Source: Toxoplasma gondii ME49 (lineage: Eukaryota; Apicomplexa; Conoidasida; Eucoccidiorida; Sarcocystidae). Taken from it: a stretch of 64,000 bases of DNA. This document shows positions 1-12,017 of the stretch, one piece after another; within the stretch, counting starts at the first letter, position 1; every line of letters begins with the position of its first letter. The notes beneath the pieces were generated by a model, which saw only the letters and a list, made by a program, of their open reading frames with translations, was not told the DNA's origin and did not search any database. Position numbers and translations under genes: made by a program. The DNA lies in assembly GCF_000006565.2 (NCBI RefSeq), contig NC_031476.1:2070458-2134457 (forward strand), written 5' to 3'.

Positions 1-721
1 GCCAGTCCGAGAAAATGGGTCAAGACGCCGCGCGCCGGCTGCTCCTCGAAATCATGCAGGGCGGCGTCGTCGACACACACCACCAATACATGGCGCTCCT
101 CTTCGCTGCGGCGGCGGAGGAACACCAGCCCTGCAAGGTAGGCGAACGCGCAAATCGAGGACCGGCTTCTGCGTCGAGGGCGAGAAAGAAGCCAGGAAAC
201 TGAAGAGCACAAAAGCACAGACACTCCGACACGCGTTCTCCCAGACATAGTGAGGCCGGCTGGATGTAGAGAATTCTAGAGGCGGGAGATACCACTCACG
301 GAAGGGGACGGGGGAGGGGAGTCGAGCGGACACAAGAACAGACCTGCAGAAGCTGAGGTGCAGATTCGTCACGCGGGACCTCATTTTGTACGGTATTTAT
401 TTTCTATCTGGTACGCGAAAGACCTAGCGAAAGCAACTTGCTCGCACAGCAACTTTGGGTTTTCGCGCGGCGTGTCTGTCGGGCACATTATAAAGTCATC
501 CCTCGCAGCTATTGGCCAACTTCGTCAGACGTGTTTCCTTTTGTGTGGATGTACAGCTGAGACTGTCGCGACTGACACCGTACACGACGCAGTTCCTGCG
601 ACACTTGAGAGATTTTCTTGGTGTCACGTTCCACTTCGAGGAGACGAACGCCGACACCCCCGAGGTTCTTCTTAGATGCGTTGGAGTCGGTTTGAGGAAT
701 ACTGCCAGAAAAACTTTTTAA
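1..721 (+). CDS. RCL1: RNA 3'-phosphate cyclase-like protein RCL1, C-terminal part
   Basis: Partial gene entering from the left edge. Two exons are visible, up to 137 and 557-721, joined in phase 0 across an intron with donor GTAGGC at 138 and acceptor TACAG at 551-556. Seen: the exon 1 segment GGVVDTHHQYMALLF and the exon 2 segment LTPYTTQFLRHLRDFLGVTF, then CVGVGLRN just before the stop. These match the conserved C-terminal third of the RCL1 branch of the RNA cyclase family (CVD-type box, SPYT.EFLRHL, CVGIG). Known: RCL1 acts in the nucleolus with BMS1 and the U3 snoRNP in 18S rRNA maturation and is not an active cyclase. The split from catalytic RTCA cyclases rests on the RCL1-like ending. 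The N-terminus lies outside the window. The next gene is convergent, more than 2 kb away. Confidence 0.92.
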
Positions 722-1082
722 CCGTCTGCACTGCAACGTTGCAAAGCCGTTCCATCGCTCCCAAGCACACAGAGCAGCCGTTGCTGAGGCGACCGTTTTC
801 CAGTCGGTTGTCGGCGGACTGACACGGTCAACTGGAGGGAAATTCAAATCGTTCATGGCCTTTGCCGGACTGTAAAAGAACATGTGTACAAACCGTGCAT
901 ACCTTTTGGGAAGCAAAAGAGAGGGTGCTGAGTCCCTACTTTTAAGGTGCGCGCGTAACGCTACCTCGTACCATCGGATTTTCCAGGCAAAGCCTGAAAT
1001 CCTGCTGAGAGTGCACATGTTCAACTTTCAAACGTTTCTGAAAGGGAGGCGGTAGTCATCATGCAGCATATTAAATCTCCAC

Positions 1083-1145
1083 CCTACTGCTACTTCTCTA
1101 ACAAGATGTTGAATGCTGGCGGATGGACAAGATGCTTCTGAACTA
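1083..1145. repeat. Dispersed repeat copy A
   Basis: A stretch containing CTAACAAGATGTTGAA and ending in GATGCTTCTG aligns by eye, with a few mismatches and small gaps, to about 31668-31730, which contains CTAACAAGATGCTGAA and also ends in GATGCTTCTG. Both copies lie in gene-free DNA. The origin is not recognised; given the other insertions here, mitochondrial DNA is possible. Confidence 0.6.
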
Positions 1146-1456
1146 TACCTAAAAGCTAAAGAATTACCTGAATTATCTGAAGCATACAGGCCAATACAAC
1201 TCGGAAACCTTTTCGCGCAGAATCACGAAGACAACCCGAAGAAACAGTGATTGATGATGTGCCCAAAGTAGGGAATCTGGGACAGGGATACATAGATCTG
1301 CTGCTCATGTAGCATTCTGACACTTGTAGCTCTGTTAAGCATTCCTGCGGGGCAGAGCATAGTTAAGCTGATAATTATTGTGAACCGACATTGTGAATGA
1401 CTACAGCTTTTGGAGCCAGGATCGTAGACCCAGCCAGGTGCGCGGGGGTCTGGGAA

Positions 1457-1487
1457 ATATATACATATATATATATATATATACATA
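1457..1487. repeat. TA microsatellite
   Basis: Alternating TA tract broken by single C residues, in the intergenic space between two convergent genes. Confidence 0.85.
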
Positions 1488-2995
1488 ACCGCCGGTTAAA
1501 ACAAATAGCTTATCAATGGTCAAGTCTACGTTGCACAATCTTCAGTTATTATCGAGCCTTGCACTTTTCCGCACGACTAATGCCACTGGAACATCGTACA
1601 CAATCGAACAACCGCAGACTGAGTGTGCCGCGCTCTGATTGCACTTCAGCACCAGCATTTCGTATGTAAATCAAGAGTGCTCTGTTTCTTGGAAGAGCGG
1701 AGGATCGGAGGGCTCTAGGCAACGAGTGCCCTTGTGCGGCATTTGTACAGCTTGTAGTCAAGTTTTGGTTTTTCGAGGGGCCACCACCTTAGGCGCTTTT
1801 AGTGGTGTCGACATTCTATGTGTAAAACCAACATTCGTTTGAAATAAATTACCATTCAGGTACGATATTGCCAAGAGATGCTACGAAGAGCTTGACTGGG
1901 ACTGACTTATTTGGGCGAGACAGTTCCATCAAACCCCATGTGGGCTGCGAACTCGACATGCACCGTTTGATGAGGAGGGGCAAGCCCGGACATTCTGGTG
2001 GCGCATTGCGTTGTGTAGCAGAAAACTCGCATACGAAATCTTTAGAGATTTGTTCTGGCAGCGAAACCGCTCCATTACGGAACCGTTATGGACTCGGGGT
2101 CCGTGTGCCGGGTACAAGGTGCATCGCGTCTTCGGCGAACGCGTGTGGAGTCTACATGAATGGATCGATTATCACCGGTTGCATTATGTCTTTTGTGCGT
2201 CACTTGTCAGACAGTTTCTGCATTTCAGGGGGAGAAGACATGAAGGGGAAAGAAGATTAAGGGAAATGAAACATTTAACAAGACGGCGCCGTACGCTGTC
2301 AATGCTTACTCTCCATGTGGGCGTGGAACCGGACGAACTCGCAGGGGAACAGACAGGGGCGGAGCCCCCTGTTGACTGCATCTACCCAGCATCAAGCGCA
2401 CAACGAACGGAAAGAGTTTTCCGCAGGCGGCAAAGGATTTGCTATCCGCACGGACACAGCGGATCAAGGACCTTGGCTACGCGTTCATTGTTTCAGATGT
2501 GAGCCGCACACCGCGAGGCGGACAAAGCTCGATGGACCAGCCAAAGAAAGCGTCGCTACCCCAAGCAGAACAATTCCGGTTCACCAGACGCTCTGTCCTT
2601 GGGACGCGAACTTCTGGTTGTGTCCCAGCATCTCTCAAACCGTCTCGCGCATCCTCCACTGCCTCACGCTGTGGCAGTACCTTCACGGTCGCACAAAGAT
2701 CCGTTCCACTAACAGTCTTATCCGCAGAGCGCTGGTCCGGACCCCTGCTGCGGAAGAGACGACACAATCAGATTTCGGCAGGCCCTAACCGTCTCTCTGG
2801 ATACACAACTGCACGAAGCGTACGTCTCTTCTTGAGTGCGTCGGCCCAAGTGACGTGCCTCGTGCGTGTGTGTCCACCTCGTTGATCATGAGCCGGACAC
2901 GGTCGCTTCGTCGAGGCACATGCCTGTTGTCAGTGCTCCGCTATGTCCCCATATCCAGGTGAAAGATCAAGAGCCTTGTCGCGCAGCCGGTTTCT

Positions 2996-4012
2996 TTATA
3001 TGCCACAGTTCGTGTCGCCAGAGATGTATCCCTCGACGTCCTCAGCGACGGAACCGAGACCGTGTAGGAAGCAGCCTTCGGGGCCGAAGCTGTAATGGAA
3101 GCATCGGTGGTTTTCCTGGCACCTCCTTTGGCAGCCCTTATTGGTCTTGATGGAGTTGGGGGAGAAGGACATGAGGAAATCTCCGGCGCGTCTCTTACCC
3201 TGGGTTTCACACGCCTGAGGCAGGCCGCAGCCAGGGGGTCCGAAGAACGACCCGTTCTGCGGTGCGACGTGATCAAACGCACTGGCGGGCTTGAGATGAC
3301 ACGCTTTGGAACCTACGTCGAACGAGAAAGCTGCGCAGCCTGCATGGTTCAGGCAAATTTCGCTGCAGTGCAAGGGGCCGCTGGCGGTGGTCGTCTTCAG
3401 GGTCTCACCCTGGAGCGTGTGGTTGGGTGCAAAGCACCAGGAGTCCGTGTTTCGGCAGTTGTGAAAGCCCACCTGTAACCCCTGTTGGGGGCGGATTGCG
3501 GACTGGATGCCGTCGCGGTGGCGCTTGAAGTGGCACTTCTTCGACTCCTTATCGTAGACGTAGAAGTTGCACCCCCTCGTGCGGCACTCCGAGGCGCACC
3601 CCTGCACGGTCATCGCAATGACGAGATAGTCGTCTTCCGTGTCAGCCACATTAAAGTTATCGAGCAAACAAGTCGGGCATCGCTTACGGGAAAAGCGGGC
3701 AGTTGCCTTCTCGGCCAGATTGCCCGTTCGCGAGTGCAGCACGCAACGTCTGCTGTCCGCGTGGTAGGTGAACGCTGCACATTCGGGATGCTCCGCGCAG
3801 TATCTCTGGCAAGTCGCGTTGAAGGGCACTCCGGTGAACTCTGCCATTTGGAAATTTGTTTGCTCTTGCTGGACTGGGCAGTCATTCGGGATGTTGAGTC
3901 TCAGCAGGTCTTCAGCATCGACCTGCGCATCGACGCGCTGCACACCGCTCTTGGCCAGCAGAAGCCCTGGAAGAAGAACCGCTAGTGCGGTTTGAACACG
4001 CTTGGAAACCAT
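2996..4012 (-). CDS. Secreted protein with four PAN/Apple domains (microneme-type adhesin candidate)
   Basis: Single-exon 338-residue protein. The start at 4012 puts a signal peptide (hydrophobic core AVLLPGLLLA, residues 11-20) at the N-terminus; an upstream in-frame ATG at 4237 would add 75 residues and bury it. The rest is four back-to-back PAN/Apple modules, each with six cysteines in the same spacing: C45/68/72/78/90/112, C115/139/143/148/160/186, C193/216/220/226/238/262 and C268/294/298/304/314/336. Every module keeps C-x3-C-x5-C. There is no transmembrane segment, EGF repeat or cytoplasmic tail, so the product should be soluble. Known: PAN/Apple proteins of coccidia, such as MIC4 and the MIC17 family, are microneme or secreted adhesins that bind glycans or partner proteins. 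Placement among MIC17-like proteins is a guess from the architecture; rhoptry, dense-granule or cyst-wall delivery is also possible. Confidence 0.9.
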   Translation of the reverse strand: MVSKRVQTALAVLLPGLLLAKSGVQRVDAQVDAEDLLRLNIPNDCPVQQEQTNFQMAEFTGVPFNATCQRYCAEHPECAAFTYHADSRRCVLHSRTGNLAEKATARFSRKRCPTCLLDNFNVADTEDDYLVIAMTVQGCASECRTRGCNFYVYDKESKKCHFKRHRDGIQSAIRPQQGLQVGFHNCRNTDSWCFAPNHTLQGETLKTTTASGPLHCSEICLNHAGCAAFSFDVGSKACHLKPASAFDHVAPQNGSFFGPPGCGLPQACETQGKRRAGDFLMSFSPNSIKTNKGCQRRCQENHRCFHYSFGPEGCFLHGLGSVAEDVEGYISGDTNCGI

Positions 4013-6289
4013 GTTTGAAAAGGGGGAAAAGGATAACGGACACAAAGCAACAGGGCTCTCGAACCGAACACCGCAGACTGCTGCGCTTGTGGCTGCGTCC
4101 CGCCGGTGGGCACTCGAGGTGGCGAACAGGGAAATGACGTTGCGGGGAAATTTGCGTAGGGAAGAAAGAGGGAAGAGGCTCGGCCGGAACAAGTCCAGAT
4201 GGAGAAAGATGCACATGAAAAAGTCTTTTATCTCCATTAGATTCGGGCCTGAGGCAAGCCAGCGAGAAGGGTTCTACGGGAGCCCCAGTACTTCAACCGG
4301 GTGGGCTAGCTGATCCCGGGTGTGGCCATCCCCTCCGGCTAGAGTGGCCCACTGGATGCCTATGGCGCTCGCTTGTTCCAGAGTTGAGCTAACCCACCAA
4401 GGGGCTGGAACTAACAGCCAGCTCGACTTGTCGGCGAGACACGCTGGGAGGATCGAAGAAAGAGCGACAAGCCATGCTCAGGCGGGTTGCCGCCGCTCCT
4501 ATTGGTGTTGTGCCCTGTGGGTAAGCGACCCGGTACGGGGAACCGTGTGGATTGCCTGAATTACTCTGTTCACTTCGCGCACCCCCAAAAACTGCGAGCG
4601 CTCGTCTGCACAGGAGCTCACGACAAACACTTTTTAAAGGGCGAATTATCTCATAATCTGCGCCAAGACCGTGCTTGTCAAGGCAGTCTGGGGACCGCTA
4701 GCTGACCCTCACCGCGGTTTAATGGGTGTCGTGGGAACCCGAAACGTAGAGCATGTAGAATAAATATCTAGTACAGCGATACTCTCGTTTCAGAGTAATG
4801 GATATGAGAAGACAGTTGTGTGAGATTCGACCGCCTTCCGCCATGCTTACGACGCTGTTATCTTCAAAAAGGGAATGGAAAAAAGCCAGGGGTGGGAAGG
4901 CACCAGAATGCGCTCGCAAGGTCCTACGTTATAAACAGTACTTCTTTCCCCGCTACCGCCGAAGAGGTACCGTTTTTACCGGTGAGGCAGTTTACAGGCT
5001 CTCACAAAAGCGTTTTGGTGCGATAATGCCTTCAGAAGGTTGCGTAGTCGGGCGAAGAAGGAATCGGCAGCTCTTATCCTCGCCACAGTAGCACATACTC
5101 TGCGGATCAGAAAACAGCACTAAGAACTGCAAGTGCCCCAGAACGGGGCGAACGAATACGTCAAGGTTTGCCTCTGCTACTCAGACATCTCCCACTGTCG
5201 GAGAAAGCTCTCTACAATGAGACAGTGAAGGGGTGGGATGAAACCGACCGAGTGCACCCGAGAACTTTCTCCGGAAATCGACGTTGTTCAGGTCGCATTC
5301 GGTGAGCTGTCGTTGGCTCCTGGTCCACGCAGGCGTCCGGATTCTGTGGAACAGTAGCATTACAAATGGCAACGTGTACGAAAGACGGGTTATCTCTATG
5401 CTAGTCCAGACTCGTGTGTTGTCCCGTTCTATGCCAAGTGGAGCTGTAGATAAATTCCCAACAGCCGTACGGATGTTCAGTATAGTTCAGCGGGCAACAG
5501 TGTGTCAGCGCTGCTGTTGGTTTGACGGTGGTCATTTTCGTCGGTAAACAGTGGGGGGTAATATCAATACTAAGGTACTGGTCGCTGACTGTGGACGCTG
5601 TCGCAGTTGAAATTGCATGGATTTTAGCACCAAATTCTATGCGTCTTAAAGCGAGCCTGGAGTGGAAATGGCTGGCGGGATCTACCTGCTACTTCTTCGG
5701 TTACTGCAAAGTGGCCCCGAGAAAGATAGTGAAACAGCTTAAGAATCGACTGACGTCGTGGCCACGTACACAAGACAAAACAAATATTTGTCACGATACT
5801 GGCATGCATATGCACTGAGATCGTGGAGCGGATGGGAACTGAAGAGAATCGACAATGCTATGTGCGGAAGGGTACCGTTACACAATTGTCCCCTTATACG
5901 ATAATCTGCGCCTACGGCGCTCCTGGGCGAGTCTGTCTGCTATCGGTGTTTCTGCAGCAGCTTATCACTTCTTTTGGCTCTAGTGTGAAGCAACTTTCAG
6001 ACGGGAATCGAGTAACAGGAGACCAGCCGAGTTTTGTCGCTTAGCAAGGTACGCGAGAGAAGAAAAGATCTTCGAGACTGACTAGTACCATACATAATAT
6101 TTTTATGATCCTAGGATGGTTTAATAAGTCATAGTTTAGCCGGGAAGTCAGCGTCTACCAGATATAACCGAGTATCAACTTAGATGCGCAGATGGACATA
6201 ATTAATCCTTGTACGGTTTGTACCTACTTGACGCCTCAGTTTAAGTTAAACAGCCCTTTGTTTACAGCTTGTTCCGTTATATTCAGGAG
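4013..6289. other. Intergenic region upstream of the PAN-domain gene
   Basis: About 2.3 kb that should carry the promoter of the PAN-domain gene (reading left from 4012). No gene is supported; short open frames on both strands lack splice context and family signatures. From about 6060 the base composition turns AT-rich as the mitochondrial insertion is approached, so some of 6060-6289 may also be organellar. Confidence 0.6.
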
Positions 6290-6525
6290 CATACCGTTAT
6301 ATTTGATGATCTTATGTGTTCACATAGGAATAACTCAAATCGAAGAAACAGAGACAGTATAGTACCGAGGATACTGAATATGACTGCAGTTATGAGATAC
6401 AGACAACCAAGTTCTTTATTATTGCTGTGCACCACCGCCCCACTGGACTGCTTAAGACAGCTAAAAGTGTTGGATTTCAATATGCTACGACATTAAGGTT
6501 ATTCCACATCGGTTATGTTCTACGC
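6290..6525 (-). pseudogene. cox1: NUMT fragment: start of mitochondrial cox1
   Basis: On the minus strand an open stretch contains NNKELGCLYLITAVIFSILG followed by a segment ending in RFEL. This is the first transmembrane region of cytochrome c oxidase subunit I (HKELG.LYL......G...S..IR.EL). Similarity is lost just after RFEL, so only the gene start is present. It abuts plus-strand cox3 and cob pieces. Known: coccidian nuclear genomes carry many mitochondrial cob and coxI fragments. Divergence and truncation mark it as a dead copy. The part at 6451-6524 recurs at 18961-19035 and, shorter, near 59113. Confidence 0.8.
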
Positions 6526-6569
6526 GTAATATATTGATTACTGTTATCACGTGTATTAACAGCGAGAGA

Positions 6570-6750
6570 AAACTACTACTCAGATGCTAGTCTGATCAGC
6601 ACCATCGTACTGGTTGTAATAATCTCTGAGACAGGATTATTTATAATCTTTTTCTGGGGAGTGTATACTACGAGGTGGACTACTGGTTTAGAGCTTGAAG
6701 GTCTTTGTCTACCGGATCCAAGTTCTATTGTGTTAGTACGGTTTCGCGAA
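6570..6750 (+). pseudogene. cox3: NUMT fragment: internal part of mitochondrial cox3
   Basis: A plus-strand frame through 6610 reads VLVVIISETGLFIIFFWGVY and continues RWTTGLELEGLCLPDPSS, ending at a TGA at 6757. The pattern of hydrophobic helix with SE, then FFW, then a loop with LPDPSS fits the middle of cytochrome c oxidase subunit III of apicomplexan type. Both ends of the gene are missing. The fragment sits between an inverted cox1 start and the cob start, an order not expected from intact genes but typical of coccidian mitochondrial DNA, which is shuffled into sequence blocks. Confidence 0.7.
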
Positions 6751-6764
6751 CAATCATGATATCT

Positions 6765-7451
6765 ATGAGTCTATTTCGGGCACATCTCGTCTTTTATGGT
6801 GTGCTCTATATCTAAATTCACCTTATAATTTTGGTTTCTTAGTTGCAATGGCCTTTGTACTACAAACACTTGCAGTTTTCAATCTAGTGTTTAGATATAC
6901 TTCAGAAGCGTCGTGTGCATTTGCTAGCGTTCAACATCTAGTTAGAGAAGCAGCAGCAGGATGGGAATTTAGGATGTTGCATGCTATAGTAGCCTCTTTC
7001 GTAATCTTGCGTATTTTAATTCACATGAGTCGAGGATTTAATAACTGGAGTTATAGTTATTTAACTACCGCTTGGATGTCTGGTTTAGTTTTATATCTAC
7101 TTACTATGGCCACTGCCTTCCTCGGATAGGTACTACCATGGGGACAAACGACTTTCTGGGGTGCTAAAGTCGTTACAAACCTCCTTTCTCCAGTACCATA
7201 TTTGGTACCTTGGCTACTTGGAGGATGCTACGTATCGGATGTAACATTAAAACGATTCTTTGTATCACATTTTATCTTGCCTTTTGTAGGTTGTATTAGA
7301 ATAGTTTTACATATGTTCTACTTACATTTAAATGGTTCTAGCAACCCTGCAGGTATTGATACCGCGCTTAAAGGTGCCTTTTATCCTCATATGTTAATGA
7401 CATGCTAAATGTCTATCACATTTAATTGGATGAATCTTCTTACAAGCGGCT
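6765..7451 (+). pseudogene. cob: NUMT: cytochrome b (cob) pseudogene, N-terminal two thirds
   Basis: Starts at the ATG at 6765 (MSLFRAHLVFY), as in coccidian cob. It continues through FRYTSEASCAFASVQHLVRE, AGWEFRMLH, SYSYLTTAWMSGLVLYLLT, the expected place of [22 protein letters not shown] and [18 protein letters not shown]. Breaks seen: a one-base loss near 6799 between VFY and the CAL block, a TAG at 7127-7129 where the gene has Tyr before LPWGQ, and a two-base loss near 7403 just after MLMT. Similarity stops abruptly near 7451 after the codons for FLQ-A. The C-terminal third is missing. This is a nuclear copy and cannot make cytochrome b. Confidence 0.95.
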
Positions 7452-8723
7452 CATTGTATTATGTAGTTTATTCGGAAGATGGAAAACGGAATCGTTATTA
7501 AGCGCCAGGTAGTCCTGGACACTGAATCCATGAACGTGAACATTGTTGTTCTGCTGTATATATTTACACAATTTTAAATGGTAGATAGGGAACAACCTGT
7601 CTCCAAGTCAACAGCTACGCGTCCTCAACAGCCAAGTGTGCTTTTATAGGTCTCACTCTGTGTATGTCAAAAGCTATCGATCAATCAGCTCTGACGCTTC
7701 TCTCCATATATAGTACTGACGTGAGGAGGATGGCAGCTTTGTCCCCAACTCCACGTGTCACTTCGTTCAAGCGCCACGTCTCAATTAAAAAGCGACAGTA
7801 TAACGCTTCGAAACAAGGGACTGGCATCACCAGCGGTCTCTCAAACTTACACCATCACAAGCACATACTACTTTACGCTATTGTCGATCAACAATGGGAA
7901 TACGTCAAATCCTTAGCGCGGAAGCGTAACGATTTCTGACTACTGACTCAGACGGCAGGGTGTGAATTGCGTCAAGTAGGGGCGACTTCACTACCACACC
8001 AAGCTGAACTGGGGAACCAAACTGGCTGGAGAACTTCCGTCACCCTGAAACTGCTCGGAAACGCAACCTGGTGTGTGCACCAGCTGCTTTTCTTCCACTG
8101 TGTGTGGCCCATAACAGGAAGGCCGTTACGTGGATGCAGTTTCAACAACAGGGTGCAGGCTCACGTCACGGTGGCTGCTAGCATTGTGCATGAGGCATTA
8201 CCTTTTCGAAACATTGTTTCTTTCTGTCAGGCCGAGGAAGTCACATTTTGAGTACCGCTCGCCAGAGACGCATCGCTGTAAAGGTCGACAAGTTGATCCT
8301 GATGTACTCCCGGAACGTCACAGAAAGAGAACCAGACACCCCACCAAAGAGCGAGAGCGTGTCCAGTGGGCCAAACGGTGGCGACACGTTGTGGTACGTC
8401 ACAGAACCACAAGTTCTTTTCTTTCGATGTTTCCACCACAAATAATCGTGGCGCGTGGCGACCCGATCACACAGTCATTTAAGCCATGAGAGTCTGATGC
8501 CATGTGCGACGGAATTCCCGAAGAAATTAGTACGAAGCAGCTGCATCACGACCAAGACAGTCAATGCTTAAAAACTCGGCTTCAGGCAGTTCTCCACTCA
8601 TGGCATGTTACAACAGTCGGCACGTCGCCTCGTCCATTCGTTTTCGTGTCCAACGACTAACCGGTGCGGGGACCTCTATCCACGCACCTTCATCTGGCTC
8701 CGCGCTTTACACCGGCTTTGTCC
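7452..8723. other. Intergenic region downstream of the nucleoredoxin-like gene
   Basis: No gene is supported. The first ~120 bases after the cob break remain AT-rich and may be further mitochondrial sequence, such as a fragmented rRNA piece, but I cannot identify it. The 3' UTR of the gene ending at 8724 lies here. Confidence 0.55.

Positions 8724-12017
<3,294 letters not shown>

Larger units (their letters stand above)
722..2995. other. Convergent intergenic region
   Basis: Space between the 3' ends of the RCL1-like gene and the PAN-domain gene. It holds a short TA microsatellite at about 1457-1487 and a degenerate copy of a dispersed repeat at about 1083-1145 (partner near 31668). Open frames between 1868 and 2885 have no splice context or recognisable domain and are read as chance. 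Both 3' UTRs must end here, but no poly(A) signal is certain. Confidence 0.6.

Noticed and set aside
6269..6496. Plus-strand 75-codon frame in the NUMT
   Set aside because: It is the antisense of the cox1 fragment, which has clear family similarity on the minus strand.
7202..7408. Open frame starting inside the cob copy as a separate small gene
   Set aside because: It is the continuation of the cob pseudogene after the in-frame TAG, in the same frame, not a new gene.
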